In this document: one piece after another, positions 16,206 to 25,017 of the stretch
Layout: every line of letters starts with the position of its first letter
How positions within the stretch are numbered: the first letter of the stretch is position 1
Assembly: GCF_003402475.1 (NCBI RefSeq)
Contig: NZ_BFAB01000003.1
Coordinates: forward strand, 124,001 to 188,000
From: Mycobacterium sp. MFM001
GTDB lineage: Bacteria; Actinomycetota; Actinomycetes; Mycobacteriales; Mycobacteriaceae
Direction: 5' to 3'
Length of the DNA: 64,000 nucleotides
Translations under genes and position numbers: made by a program
Notes under the pieces: generated by a model
Seen by the model: only the letters and a program-made list of their open reading frames with translations
What the model was told of the DNA's origin: nothing
Databases searched by the model: none

Positions 16206-18554
16206 ATGACCGCTCTGCGTGGGGTTCGTGTCGTCGAGTGGGCGACGGAAATTTCGGGCCCGTACTGCACCAAGTTGTTCGCCGACCTCGGAGCAGAGGT
16301 CATCAAGATAGAAGCCCCAGGCGGGGATCCGTTCCGCCGCAGAACGTTTGGCGCTCAGAGCGACGCCGATGCGCTGTTCAAGTTCTTGAACGCCGGCAAG
16401 CGTTCAGTAGTTGGCACTTCGCTGGCCGACCTGGAGGCGCTGATCGTTTCCGCCGATGTGTTCGTCGATTCTCTCGGCCCTGGGGCACTCGACCGCGACG
16501 CCCTCCTACGGCGCGCGCCACACCTGGTGATCGTGGCATTGACTCCGTACGGATTGACCGGACCGTACCGGGACCGACCCTCGACGGAGTTCACGATCCA
16601 GGCCGAGAGCGGAACCCTGGCGTTGCGAGGCCGCCCGGACCAACCGCCCATTCAAGCGGGTGGTCGAGTATTCGAATGGGTCATGGCCAGCTACGCCGCC
16701 GTCGGGGCGCTTGGCGCATTGCGGCGGGTCCAACTCGGCGGTGCTGGTGAAATCATCGACTGCTCGTTGCTGGAGACTTGCCACCTCAGCGCCAGCGGAT
16801 TCGCCGACCTCTACCACGAGTTGGCCGGTCGTCCCCCTTTGACCGTGCCGGCCCGACAGGTTGAAATCCCTTCCATCGAACCGACCGCGGACGGATGGGT
16901 GGGCTTTAACACCAATACTCGCCAACAATTCGAGTCGTTCCTGGCGATAATCGACCGACTGGATCTGCTCGACGATGACCCTGCGTGGGCCCTCGCCACG
17001 ACGCGGTGGGAACGGCGGGAGGAGTGGAATCAGATTGTGCGGGAATGGACGACGCAGCGTTCCACAGACGAGATCGTCGCGTTGGCCTCCGATCTGCGGA
17101 TCCCCGTCTCACCGGTCAACAATGGCCAGACCGTGTTGGACCACCCTCAGTTCGCGGCGCGCGGTGTGTGGAGCACGTATGCCGACGGCAGCTTCACCCA
17201 CCCGCTGGCGCCCTACCAGATCAATGGCCGACGACCCGCCCCAACAGCCGGTGCTCCTTTGCTCGGCGAAATGGCAAAAGCGCCCAGCCACAGCAGGATT
17301 GCGACTGCTGCCGACCGTGCACCGCGACTTCCTCTGGAAGGCGTACGCATTCTCGACGCGACAGCGTGGTGGGCAGGCCCCTCCTCGACGCACATTCTCG
17401 CCGCACTAGGCGCTGAGGTCATTCACCTGGAGTCGACAAAACATCCTGACGGCGCGCGGATGGCCGCCGCAGCATTCGCCGATCAGACTCAGTGGTGGGA
17501 ACGGTCGGGGATGTACCTGGCGACTAACACCAATAAGCGAGGGCTCACCCTCGACCTGTCCTCTCCCGAAGGCCGGGGGCTGTTTTTCAGACTCGTCACG
17601 CACTCGGACATTCTGGTCGAGAACTTCTCGCCCCGCGTCTTCGACAATTTCGCCATCACGTGGGAGGCCGTCAGTGAGCAGAACCCCCGAATAGTGATGG
17701 TCCGCATGCCTGCGTTCGGCCTCGACGGGCCGTGGCGCAACAATGTCGGTTTCGCGCAAACAATGGAACAGATGACCGGAATGGCTTGGGTGACTGGCCA
17801 CGAGTACGACCAGCCGCGAATCCCGCGCGGCCCCTGCGACCCACTGGCAGGAATGCACTCCGCATTCGCGATGCTCGCAGCACTCCGGCAACGTGACCAG
17901 ACTGGCCAAGGATCATTCATCGAAGTATCGATGGTTGAGTCCGCGCTCAACGCAGCCGCCGAGCAGGTTGTCGAATTCACTGCGTACGGCAACCTGATAT
18001 CGCGACTAGGAAATCGCAGCCGTGACGCCGCCCCACAAGGGCTCTATCAATGTGCGGGGACCGAGCGGTGGCTGGCGATTTCGGTCGCCACGGACGAGCA
18101 GTGGCGCCAACTGAAGTTGGCTCTGTGTGAACCGGATTGGGCGAGTGACCCCACGTTGGACAACCACGAAGGGCGTGTGCGGGCACACGATGTGATCGAT
18201 AAGCATCTCGAGGAGTGGGCCGGCCACCACGATTCCGCGGCCGCGGCAGAGTTGCTCGTTGAATATGGTGTTCCGGCTGCGGATTTGGGGGACGCCAGGG
18301 TCGGTTCGATGCACCCTCAGCTGGCCGCACGAGGCTTTTTCGAGAGCCTCGACCATCCCGTCGTGGGGCGGCATCACGTGCCGGCGATTCCCTTCAAGTA
18401 CCGCAGCGTTGACAAGTGGTATCGGTCAACAGCGCCGACGTTGGGGCAGCACAACGCGACCATCCTCGGCGACCTACTCGGTCTCGACGTCTCTTCGATA
18501 GCGGCGCTGGCAGAGCAGGGTGTCATCGGGATCAGACCGGGCGGATTGGACTGA
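16206..18554 (+). CDS. Fused double CaiB/BaiF CoA-transferase
   Basis: A 782-residue protein made of two class III CoA-transferase halves. Half one (about 1-375) starts GVRVVEWATEISGPYCTKLFADLG in family style, seen as the core FADLGAEVIKIEAPGG; half two (about 385-782) repeats it as LAALGAEVIHLES. At the position of the catalytic Asp, half two has GPCDPLAGMH (Asp present). Half one has GGRVFEWVMAS, where alignment by length puts Glu. Probably only half two is a canonical active site, or the two halves form one intertwined dimer-like unit. First gene of a plus-strand operon with ferredoxin and alcohol dehydrogenase; GGAAAG lies seven bases before the ATG. Confidence 0.9.
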   Translation: MTALRGVRVVEWATEISGPYCTKLFADLGAEVIKIEAPGGDPFRRRTFGAQSDADALFKFLNAGKRSVVGTSLADLEALIVSADVFVDSLGPGALDRDALLRRAPHLVIVALTPYGLTGPYRDRPSTEFTIQAESGTLALRGRPDQPPIQAGGRVFEWVMASYAAVGALGALRRVQLGGAGEIIDCSLLETCHLSASGFADLYHELAGRPPLTVPARQVEIPSIEPTADGWVGFNTNTRQQFESFLAIIDRLDLLDDDPAWALATTRWERREEWNQIVREWTTQRSTDEIVALASDLRIPVSPVNNGQTVLDHPQFAARGVWSTYADGSFTHPLAPYQINGRRPAPTAGAPLLGEMAKAPSHSRIATAADRAPRLPLEGVRILDATAWWAGPSSTHILAALGAEVIHLESTKHPDGARMAAAAFADQTQWWERSGMYLATNTNKRGLTLDLSSPEGRGLFFRLVTHSDILVENFSPRVFDNFAITWEAVSEQNPRIVMVRMPAFGLDGPWRNNVGFAQTMEQMTGMAWVTGHEYDQPRIPRGPCDPLAGMHSAFAMLAALRQRDQTGQGSFIEVSMVESALNAAAEQVVEFTAYGNLISRLGNRSRDAAPQGLYQCAGTERWLAISVATDEQWRQLKLALCEPDWASDPTLDNHEGRVRAHDVIDKHLEEWAGHHDSAAAAELLVEYGVPAADLGDARVGSMHPQLAARGFFESLDHPVVGRHHVPAIPFKYRSVDKWYRSTAPTLGQHNATILGDLLGLDVSSIAALAEQGVIGIRPGGLD

Positions 18555-18557
18555 ACG

Positions 18558-18758
18558 GTGAAGCTTCGAGTCGACGCAGAGTTGTGCCAGGGCCACAGCC
18601 GTTGTTACGCAAGGTATCCCGAATTGTTCGACGTCGACGACGAGGGGACCGCCTTCGTCACCGTGGAAAATATTCCTCCCGGATGGGAAGACCGGGCGCA
18701 CAACGCAATGGCGAACTGCCCCGAGCGTGCAATACATATCGTCAAGGAGTCGCCATGA
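18558..18758 (+). CDS. 3Fe-4S ferredoxin of the P450-partner type
   Basis: A 66-residue single-cluster ferredoxin. Ligands are C-x2-H-x2-C in CQGHSRC and C-P near residue 54 (NCPERAIHI). The His in place of the usual second Cys/Asp is typical of mycobacterial ferredoxins encoded beside P450s, such as Rv0763c next to cyp51. It should pass electrons to one or both P450s of the island. It starts at GTG 18558, three bases after the preceding stop, and ends in an ATGA overlap with the dehydrogenase gene. Confidence 0.92.
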   Translation: MKLRVDAELCQGHSRCYARYPELFDVDDEGTAFVTVENIPPGWEDRAHNAMANCPERAIHIVKESP

Positions 18759-19870
18759 AGACCAATGGTGCAGTTCTGTGGGGGCTGAACGAGAAGTGGT
18801 CGGTCGAAGAGATCGAACTCGATCCGCCGCAGGAAGGCGAGCTGCTCGTCCAGTTCGAAGCCACCGGCCTGTGCCATTCCGACCACCACATCCGCACCGG
18901 TGACATGTTCGGAGTGAGTTTTCCCTTGATAGGTGGACACGAAGGGGCAGGCATCGTTCAAGAGGTTGGTCCGGGAGTGCGCGATGTAGCGGTGGGAGAC
19001 CACGTGGTCACATCTTTCCTGCCGGCGTGCGGTCGCTGCCGCTGGTGCGCCACGGGTCGTCAGAATCTCTGTGATTCCGGCGCGACCATCCTCGCGGGAG
19101 TCCAGGCCGACGGCACCTTCCGGCGCCGAACCAAAGGACGGGGCATCGGAGCCCTCTCGGGCGTCGGCAGTTTCGCGCAATGGGGCGTGTTGTCGGAAGC
19201 CTCAGTGGTCAAGATCGACAACGATGTACCGCTATCGCGCGCATGCCTTCTCGGCTGCGGCGTAACCACCGGCTGGGGTTCGGCCGTCAACACCGCGAAC
19301 ATCAGTCCCGGCGACGTGGTACTCGTGGTTGGCTGCGGAGGCATCGGCAGCGGCGCCATTCAGGGCGCGCGGCTGGCGGGTGCGGAGCAAATCGTCGTAG
19401 TCGATATTGAGCCGAGCAAGCGCGACAAAGCTTTTCAGTTCGGAGCCACTCACTTTGCCACCTCGATGGAGGAAGCAACCCAGTTAGTTGGCGAGATTAC
19501 GCGTGGAGTCATGGCAGACTCGGCCATTCTTACGCCAGGCGTGCTCGAAGGCGCGATGATCAACGACGCGCTCAACGCGGTGCGGAAGGGCGGTGCCGTG
19601 GTGGCCACCGCCCTGGCATCGATGTCCGACGTGACGCCGACGCTGCCGCTGACGTTGTTCACGCTGTTCCAGAAACGCCTGCTGGGCAGCCTGTACGGCG
19701 AAGCCAACCCGCGGGCCGACATCCCTCGACTGATCAGCCTCTATCGAAGCGGCAAGCTATTGCTCGACGAAGCCGTCACCACCGAGTACAAGCTCGACGA
19801 CATCAATGAGGCCTACGACGACATGCTCGCCGGCCGCAACATTCGCGGGGTGATCATCCACGAGCACTGA
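18755..19870 (+). CDS. Zinc alcohol dehydrogenase, NDMA-dependent/AdhB type
   Basis: A 371-residue medium-chain dehydrogenase. Catalytic zinc ligands are visible in GLCHSDHH and GGHEGAG, and GCGVTTGW holds the third. Structural zinc is bound by C-x2-C-x2-C-x7-C (CGRCRWCATGRQNLC), and the Rossmann loop is GCGGIGSG. It is closely similar to AdhB (Rv0761c), a member of the family that reduces NDMA in vitro and is thought to use the redox peptide cofactor mycofactocin in vivo. That link is from family knowledge. It would oxidise the hydroxyl group introduced by the P450. ATG 18755 overlaps the ferredoxin stop. Confidence 0.9.
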   Translation: MKTNGAVLWGLNEKWSVEEIELDPPQEGELLVQFEATGLCHSDHHIRTGDMFGVSFPLIGGHEGAGIVQEVGPGVRDVAVGDHVVTSFLPACGRCRWCATGRQNLCDSGATILAGVQADGTFRRRTKGRGIGALSGVGSFAQWGVLSEASVVKIDNDVPLSRACLLGCGVTTGWGSAVNTANISPGDVVLVVGCGGIGSGAIQGARLAGAEQIVVVDIEPSKRDKAFQFGATHFATSMEEATQLVGEITRGVMADSAILTPGVLEGAMINDALNAVRKGGAVVATALASMSDVTPTLPLTLFTLFQKRLLGSLYGEANPRADIPRLISLYRSGKLLLDEAVTTEYKLDDINEAYDDMLAGRNIRGVIIHEH

Positions 19871-19948
19871 TGTGTCGAGAGGCAGATCCGCATCGTCTTC
19901 CAACCCGCGCAGTTGATTCACCTACGCGCAGTGAAAGGATTCGTTTCA

Positions 19949-20362
19949 TTGTCTTCGCCAGCCGATATCGTCCGCCACTTCTGCGCTTTGATGGAGAATC
20001 GGGACGCCGAAGCGTTACGTCCCCTCCTCGCCGAAGGGGCTGTTTATCAGAACGTGGGAATGCCTGCCTTCACCGGACCGGACGCCATCGTGGAGAACAT
20101 GGCGGCCCAGTTCGCTATGTTCCCGGACGCCTACGCGTTCGAGATCGTGAACCTCGCCAGCGAGGGTTCCGTGGTGCTCACCGAACGCCTGGACTACATC
20201 CAGACTCCCGATGGACGCAAGCCGGCCATCCCCGTAATGGGAACCTTCGTCGTCGATGGCGACGGGAGGATCACACGCTGGACCGACTACTTCGACCTGA
20301 ATCTGACGATCAAGCTGCTTCAAGGCGAGGACATCAGCGCCCTGGTGCCCACGACCGCATGA
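19949..20362 (+). CDS. Limonene-1,2-epoxide hydrolase-like (NTF2 fold) protein
   Basis: A 137-residue NTF2-fold protein of the limonene-epoxide-hydrolase family. Residues matching the catalytic set are present: Y-x-N (VYQNV, residues 33-35), R-x-D (TERLDYI), and D in RWTDYFD. Hydrolysis of an epoxide in the pathway is therefore plausible, although a SnoaL-like isomerase role is also possible, as with Rv0760c beside adhB in M. tuberculosis. Start: TTG 19949 has AAAGGA nine bases upstream; GTG 19931 and TTG 19913 are in frame but lack such a site. Confidence 0.78.
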   Translation: MSSPADIVRHFCALMENRDAEALRPLLAEGAVYQNVGMPAFTGPDAIVENMAAQFAMFPDAYAFEIVNLASEGSVVLTERLDYIQTPDGRKPAIPVMGTFVVDGDGRITRWTDYFDLNLTIKLLQGEDISALVPTTA

Positions 20363-20405
20363 GTTGGCACGTCGATGATTTGAACCTAGCTGAGAATGAG
20401 GAGCC

Positions 20406-20804
20406 ATGCGGGTACCAAGGGCCGTCGCCAAATTCAATCGTCGAGTCACCAATCCAGCGGCTCGGTCGATCACGCCGTGGCTTCCGTTCCAAGGGACGCT
20501 CGAACATGTCGGACGCAAATCAGGCCGGCGTTATCGAACGCCGCTGTTGGTCTTTCCCACCCCCGACGGCTTCGTCATCCTCATCGGGTACGGGCTGCAT
20601 TCGGACTGGGTGAAGAATGTTTTGGCCGGCGGACAGGCGGTATTGCACAGGCGCGGCAGAAGTATCGCGCTGGTCAATCCCCGTCTTGTGAGTAAGGCCG
20701 AGGGCGCAGCGATCGTTTCGGGGTCATCAGGGATGTTCTACCGCCTGTTCCCGTACAACGAAGCGGCGATGGTGTTGACCAAGGCAGATTCCACGCAGTG
20801 TTAA
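20406..20804 (+). CDS. Deazaflavin (F420)-dependent nitroreductase family protein
   Basis: A 132-residue protein of the Ddn/DUF385 split-barrel family. Signature segments are GTLEHVGRKSGRRYRTPLLV, seen as the core HVGRKSGRRYRTP, and YGLHSDWVKNVLAGG. Family members bind reduced F420 and reduce quinones, nitro compounds or unsaturated ring systems. It is slightly shorter than Ddn (about 150 residues), mainly at the N-terminus. GAGGAG lies directly upstream of ATG 20406. It is the last gene of the plus-strand island operon. Confidence 0.87.
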   Translation: MRVPRAVAKFNRRVTNPAARSITPWLPFQGTLEHVGRKSGRRYRTPLLVFPTPDGFVILIGYGLHSDWVKNVLAGGQAVLHRRGRSIALVNPRLVSKAEGAAIVSGSSGMFYRLFPYNEAAMVLTKADSTQC

Positions 20805-20833
20805 GCATCAGCCGAGGTCATACACCTCTGCGG

Positions 20834-20907
20834 TGGGGCGGGCGGGGCTCGAACCCGCGACCAACGGATTATGAGTCCGCGGCTCTAACCAACTGAGCTA
20901 CCGCCCC
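20834..20907 (-). tRNA. tRNA with CAT anticodon (elongator Met, or Ile2)
   Basis: A 74-base cloverleaf on the minus strand. Acceptor GGGGCGG pairs with CCGCCCC, D stem GCTC/GAGC, anticodon stem GCGGA/TCCGT with loop CTCATAA, and T arm GCGGG-TTCGAGC-CCCGC. The discriminator is A and the next bases are CCG, so CCA is not encoded. CAT can be elongator Met or an Ile2 tRNA read after lysidine modification; sequence alone does not decide. It ends the catabolic island side of the window. Confidence 0.93.
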
Positions 20908-20954
20908 CTGCATCAGCTAGGTGCAGAGTAACCGGCGCGGCAGAACCGGAAGCC

Positions 20955-20995
20955 GAGGGGATAGCCCCGGGCCGCGGCCATGCCCCTCGGGGCTA
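20955..20995 (-). terminator. GC-rich hairpins at the small ORF stop
   Basis: TAGCCCC (20962-20968) pairs with GGGGCTA (20989-20995), and GAGGGG (20955-20960) can alternatively pair with CCCCTC (20983-20988). The structure overlaps the stop codon of the small minus-strand ORF and could end its transcript. There is no T-run, as usual in mycobacteria. Confidence 0.35.
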
Positions 20996-21166
20996 CCCCA
21001 ACCGTCCCTGATCGGGAACGCTCGTCGACACCGCCGCATACGCCGACGCCAGTGCCTCCAGGACCGTCTCGGTCAGGGTGTGTTCGTGTTCATGTTTGTC
21101 CAGCGTCGCCACGATGGCCCTGAACAAAGCTTCGGCCGCGTCGTGCTGCGCTTGTTTTGCTGACAT
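20993..21166 (-). CDS. Small hypothetical protein
   Basis: A 57-residue ORF beginning MSAKQAQHDAAEALFRAI. It is strongly helical in look, with a His/Glu patch (DKHEHEHTLTE) that could bind metal. No family recognised. The frame is open upstream to 21205, but ATG 21166 gives a more natural start, with only a weak ribosome site. It lies alone between tRNA(CAT) and an AhpD-like gene, with hairpins on both sides. Confidence 0.45.
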   Translation of the reverse strand: MSAKQAQHDAAEALFRAIVATLDKHEHEHTLTETVLEALASAYAAVSTSVPDQGRLG

Positions 21167-21180
21167 ATTTTCTGGTGGCC

Positions 21181-21231
21181 CAACTTTCGGTAGTGCGGTT
21201 CGCACCGCAGTGTTTCACATCCCGAAAGTTG
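21181..21231. repeat. Nested inverted repeat upstream of the small ORF
   Basis: CAACTTTCGG (21181-21190) pairs with CCGAAAGTTG (21222-21231), and inside it TGCGGT (21194-21199) pairs with ACCGCA (21204-21209). It lies between the AhpD-like gene stop and the small ORF. It may be a terminator for the upstream gene or a regulatory leader of the small ORF. Confidence 0.5.
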
Positions 21232-21288
21232 CCGCATGCCAACGACATGTAGTCCTGGCCTCATCCGGCGCCCGCCGCGAATAGGCCG

Positions 21289-22098
21289 TCAGCTGAACAC
21301 CGTCTGCCCGTCCGCACCGATCAGATACTCCTCGGTGCCCTGCTCCACCCGCGGCGCGTCGGCGCCCAACGACACGGCGACCTTGTTGCTGGCATTGCGC
21401 ATCACGTCGAACGTCAGCTCGACAGCCTCAGTTTCGGAGAAATGTGCACGCACCGCAGCTGCCACGCTGCGGTCGATGTGGGCCGGCGACCAGATCAGCG
21501 CGTCGACATACCGCAGCGCCGCCTTCTGACGATCGGTCAGCAGCGTCGACGCCTCGAAGCGCTCGATGTCGCCGTACAGCGACTCCGACCCGCCGGCCTC
21601 CAGCGCCGTCGTCTCCCGCAGCGACTTGCACAACCGGCAGTTGTGCTGCGCCGCCCCGCGCAGCCGGACCAGCTCCGACGTCAGCGCATCGAGCTCACGC
21701 ATCCGCGCCACCGCCGGCAGAAATCCGTTGAACACGGCGTCGGCCGGATCGGTGGAGTGATCCCAGGCAATCGGCTCGGATACCCATCCGAGATGCTCCT
21801 GGCCTACTCCCAGCACCTCCAGCCCGGCCCGCACCCGAGGGACGAAGTCGGCGATATACATCTGCACCACGACGCCAAACGTCTTGTCCCCCAGCGTGGA
21901 TGACAATCGCGACCGGTGCTCGTCGCCGATCATCGACACGTCGATGCTGAATTGTTCGGCGAATTCGGCGACCGCGGGTTCGACATCTGACACGTCCGTC
22001 TCGGTCGGCAGCGGCGGCAACGACAACGCCCTCGCGCAAACACCTCGTACTACAGCTCCACCGGATAACGCCACCAACGGCGCCAACAATCCGCCCAT
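21289..22098 (-). CDS. Carboxymuconolactone decarboxylase/AhpD-like protein
   Basis: A 269-residue helical protein with an AhpD-type core. [11 protein letters not shown] contains the C-x-x-C pair that serves peroxidase or thiol chemistry in AhpD-like proteins, and a second domain-like helical region follows. ATG 22098 is eight bases past the TldE stop, so it is probably the third gene of the tldD-tldE transcript. A redox role is a family inference; the length is greater than single-domain AhpD (about 175 residues). Confidence 0.75.
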   Translation of the reverse strand: MGGLLAPLVALSGGAVVRGVCARALSLPPLPTETDVSDVEPAVAEFAEQFSIDVSMIGDEHRSRLSSTLGDKTFGVVVQMYIADFVPRVRAGLEVLGVGQEHLGWVSEPIAWDHSTDPADAVFNGFLPAVARMRELDALTSELVRLRGAAQHNCRLCKSLRETTALEAGGSESLYGDIERFEASTLLTDRQKAALRYVDALIWSPAHIDRSVAAAVRAHFSETEAVELTFDVMRNASNKVAVSLGADAPRVEQGTEEYLIGADGQTVFS

Positions 22099-22105
22099 CG
22101 CAGAA

Positions 22106-23470
22106 TTATTGCGCCTGGCTGACCGACGACATGTGAAAGTCCGGAATCCGCAACGACGGCATCGCCGCCCGGGTAGCCCAATCACCCCATTCCCGTGGCA
22201 GCGTCACCTCGCTGGCGCCGACCTGGCTGGCCCGCCGCAGCAGATCCAGCGGGCTCTCGTTGAACCGAAAGTTGTTGACCGCCGCGACTACTTCACCGTC
22301 GGCGACCAGATAGACGCCGTCGCGGGTCAGCCCGGTCAGCAGCAGCGTGGTGGGGTCCACCTCGCGGATGTACCAAAATGTGGTCAGCAGCAGCCCGCGC
22401 TCGGTCTCGGCGATCATGTCGGCGAGCGTGGAGTGGCCGCCGGTCATCAGCAGGTTGTCGGCGGCGACCGCGACCGGGGCGCCGAATTCGGCCGCCGCCG
22501 CCCGCGGGTAGGCCAGCGCATTGATCACGCCGTCGCGCAGCCAATCCACCCGTCGGATGTCCATGCCGTTGTCGAAGATCGACACCGTCTCCGACGAACT
22601 GGTGGCGGCGACGAACGGCCCACACCCCAGCCTCGGTGCAAAGGGGTCGGAGTACAGGGTCAGCGGCATGTCGGTGAGCCGCTCCCCCACCCGGGTTCCG
22701 CCCCCGGGCTTCGAAAATGCGGTGCGGCCCTCTTGCGCGCCGCGGCCGCTCATCGTCCAGCCCAGGTAGATCATCATGTCGGCCACGGTCGACGGCGGCA
22801 TGATCGTCTCGTAGCGACCCGCGGGCAACTCCATAGTTCGCTCGGCCCAGCCCAGCCGGGTGGACAGCTGCTCCAAAAGCAAATCCGTTGGCACATCGGC
22901 AAAGTCAGGCGTACCGACGCCGGCCCAGGCGCTGGCTCCGCCGCGCTTGGCGTTGATCTCCACCGATCCGGTGGGCTGCGTGTAGCGCCGGCGCAACCCG
23001 GTGGACGTCGCCACGAACGTTGTCTGCAGCTCATGGCGGGCGAAGCCGTACAACTGGTCCGCGCCGCCAAATCCCCGCCGCAACGCCCCCGCGACGTCGG
23101 CGAACACCTCGGCCCCGGTCGCGGGAACCGGGGCATCCCAGTCGTCGGGCACGCCGGTACCGGGCAGCAGCGGGGCCGCATCGCGGGACTCCGGCGCCGA
23201 GCGGGCGGCCTCGGCCGACTCCTCGACCAGCCCGGGGATCAGCGACGGGTCCACCTCCGCGGTGCTGAGCGAGCCGACACGGGCGCTGTTACCTTGACGC
23301 GCAATCGAAATCACCGTTGTTTTGCGGCTGGTCGACACCCCGTTGGTGGTCATCGAGTTGTTCGCCCAGCGCAGCGACGCCTCACTGCGGTCGCTGACGA
23401 TCACGATCGTCTCGTCGGCACGCTTCGCCGCACCCAACGCGGCATCGACAACCTGCTGAGCACCGATCAT
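22106..23470 (-). CDS. pmbA: TldE/PmbA family metallopeptidase subunit
   Basis: A 454-residue protein of the U62 family, orthologous in position and sequence type to Rv2314c. In the TldD-TldE heterodimer this subunit lacks the metal site and helps thread unfolded peptide substrates. ATG 23470 overlaps the TldD stop (ATGA), which fixes the start; longer frames upstream would lie inside tldD. Complexes of this type process modified peptides or remove small proteins in other bacteria. The substrate here is unknown. Confidence 0.88.
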   Translation of the reverse strand: MIGAQQVVDAALGAAKRADETIVIVSDRSEASLRWANNSMTTNGVSTSRKTTVISIARQGNSARVGSLSTAEVDPSLIPGLVEESAEAARSAPESRDAAPLLPGTGVPDDWDAPVPATGAEVFADVAGALRRGFGGADQLYGFARHELQTTFVATSTGLRRRYTQPTGSVEINAKRGGASAWAGVGTPDFADVPTDLLLEQLSTRLGWAERTMELPAGRYETIMPPSTVADMMIYLGWTMSGRGAQEGRTAFSKPGGGTRVGERLTDMPLTLYSDPFAPRLGCGPFVAATSSSETVSIFDNGMDIRRVDWLRDGVINALAYPRAAAAEFGAPVAVAADNLLMTGGHSTLADMIAETERGLLLTTFWYIREVDPTTLLLTGLTRDGVYLVADGEVVAAVNNFRFNESPLDLLRRASQVGASEVTLPREWGDWATRAAMPSLRIPDFHMSSVSQAQ

Positions 23471-24984
23471 CGGCCTGCCTCCGCCCGAGTGTTGAGCACG
23501 TTGACTCCGCGGAACAATGCCGACGGACAGCCGTGGCTGACGGCGGCCACCTGGCCGGGCTGGGCCTTGCCGCAGTTGAACGCCCCGCCCAGCTGCCAGG
23601 TCGACTGTCCACCAACGGCTTCCATCGAATTCCAAAAGTCGGTCGTGGTGGCCTGATAGGCAACATCGCGCAGCTGACCATCCAGCCGCCCGTTGCGAAT
23701 CCGGAAGAAGCGTTGGCCGGTGAACTGAAAGTTATAGCGCTGCATGTCGATTGACCAGGACTTGTCGCCGACGATGTAGATGCCGTCGTCGACCCGGCCG
23801 ATCAGATCGGCGGTGGAGAGCTCGTCGGTGCCCGGCTGCAGCGACACGTTGGCCATCCGCTGGATCGGCACGTGGTGCGGCGAGTCGGCATACGAGCAGC
23901 CGTTGGACCGCGGCTGCCCGAGCCGCGGCGCGAACACCCGGTCGAGCTGATAGCCGACGAAGATCCCGTCGCGCACCAGATCCCAGCTTTGCGCGGCCAC
24001 GCCCTCGTCGTCGTACCCGATGCTGGCCAAACCGAATTCGGCGGTGCGGTCAGCGGTGACATTCATCACCGGCGAGCCGTAGCGCAGACTGCCGAGCTTG
24101 TCGGGTGTGGCGAAAGATGTTCCGGCATAGGCGGCTTCGTAGCCGATGGCGCGGTCGTATTCGCATGCGTGCCCGATGGACTCGTGGATGGTCAGCCACA
24201 GGTTGGTCGGGTCGATCACCAGGTCTTTACGGCCCGGCGTCACGCCGGGCGCCTTGACCTTCTCGGCCAGCAGCGACGGGATCTGGGCCAGCTCGTCGCT
24301 CCAGTTCCATACCTCGTCGCCGGCCACCACCTCCCAGCCGCGGGCCGTCGGCGGCGCCAGCGTGCGCATGGTGTCGAAGCCGCCCGCCGCGGCGTCGACG
24401 TTGACCGCCTCCAATCGCGGCAGCAGCCGCACCCGCTGCTGGGTGATCGTCGACCCGAACGTGTCGGCGTAGAAGGTCTGCTCCTTGACCGCGGTCAGCC
24501 CGGCGGTGACGTGGTCGACCCCGTCGGCGGCCAGCAACCGGCCGGAGTACTCCGCCAGCACGGCGACCTTGGCCGCGGTGGACACCGTGAACGGGTCGAC
24601 TTCATAGCTCGACACCCAGCTGGCGTCCCGGTACACCGGCTCGGAGGCCAGCTCGATCCGCTCGGCGTTCAGCGGCGCCAGCGCGGTGGCCACTGCTACC
24701 GCCCTTCGCGCGGTCTCGGCGGCGACGGGCGCGGACAGCTCGGCGTGCGAGGCGAATCCCCAGGTGCCGTCGACGATCACCCGCACCGCCAGGCCGAGCT
24801 CGCGGCTGATGACCGCCGTCTCCAGCTCGCCGTCGCGCAGCCGGATGACTTCGGTGATGATGCGGTGAATCCGCAGGTCCGCGTGGCTCGCCCCTGCTGC
24901 GGTGGCCGCCGACAGCGCGGCATCGGCCAACTCATGGCGGGACAGGTCGAGAAAGTCCTCGTCGATTCCCCGGTTCGGCGTCAC
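23467..24984 (-). CDS. tldD: TldD family metalloprotease
   Basis: A 505-residue catalytic subunit corresponding to Rv2315c. The zinc motif H-E-x3-H is visible in IHESIGHACEYDR, near residue 270. It is coupled to the TldE gene by a four-base overlap and divergent from uspA, with only 33 bases between starts, so the two promoters must overlap. TldD/E acts as an intracellular protease on small or unfolded peptides. Confidence 0.9.
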   Translation of the reverse strand: MTPNRGIDEDFLDLSRHELADAALSAATAAGASHADLRIHRIITEVIRLRDGELETAVISRELGLAVRVIVDGTWGFASHAELSAPVAAETARRAVAVATALAPLNAERIELASEPVYRDASWVSSYEVDPFTVSTAAKVAVLAEYSGRLLAADGVDHVTAGLTAVKEQTFYADTFGSTITQQRVRLLPRLEAVNVDAAAGGFDTMRTLAPPTARGWEVVAGDEVWNWSDELAQIPSLLAEKVKAPGVTPGRKDLVIDPTNLWLTIHESIGHACEYDRAIGYEAAYAGTSFATPDKLGSLRYGSPVMNVTADRTAEFGLASIGYDDEGVAAQSWDLVRDGIFVGYQLDRVFAPRLGQPRSNGCSYADSPHHVPIQRMANVSLQPGTDELSTADLIGRVDDGIYIVGDKSWSIDMQRYNFQFTGQRFFRIRNGRLDGQLRDVAYQATTTDFWNSMEAVGGQSTWQLGGAFNCGKAQPGQVAAVSHGCPSALFRGVNVLNTRAEAGR

Positions 24985-25017
24985 GACTCCACCGTAGCGA
25001 GCGGCTTTAATACACCC

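Noticed and set aside
23872..25017. Upstream extension of uspA by about 380 codons
   Set aside because: The open frame is antisense to tldD, which has clear family motifs. The permease begins at 25018.
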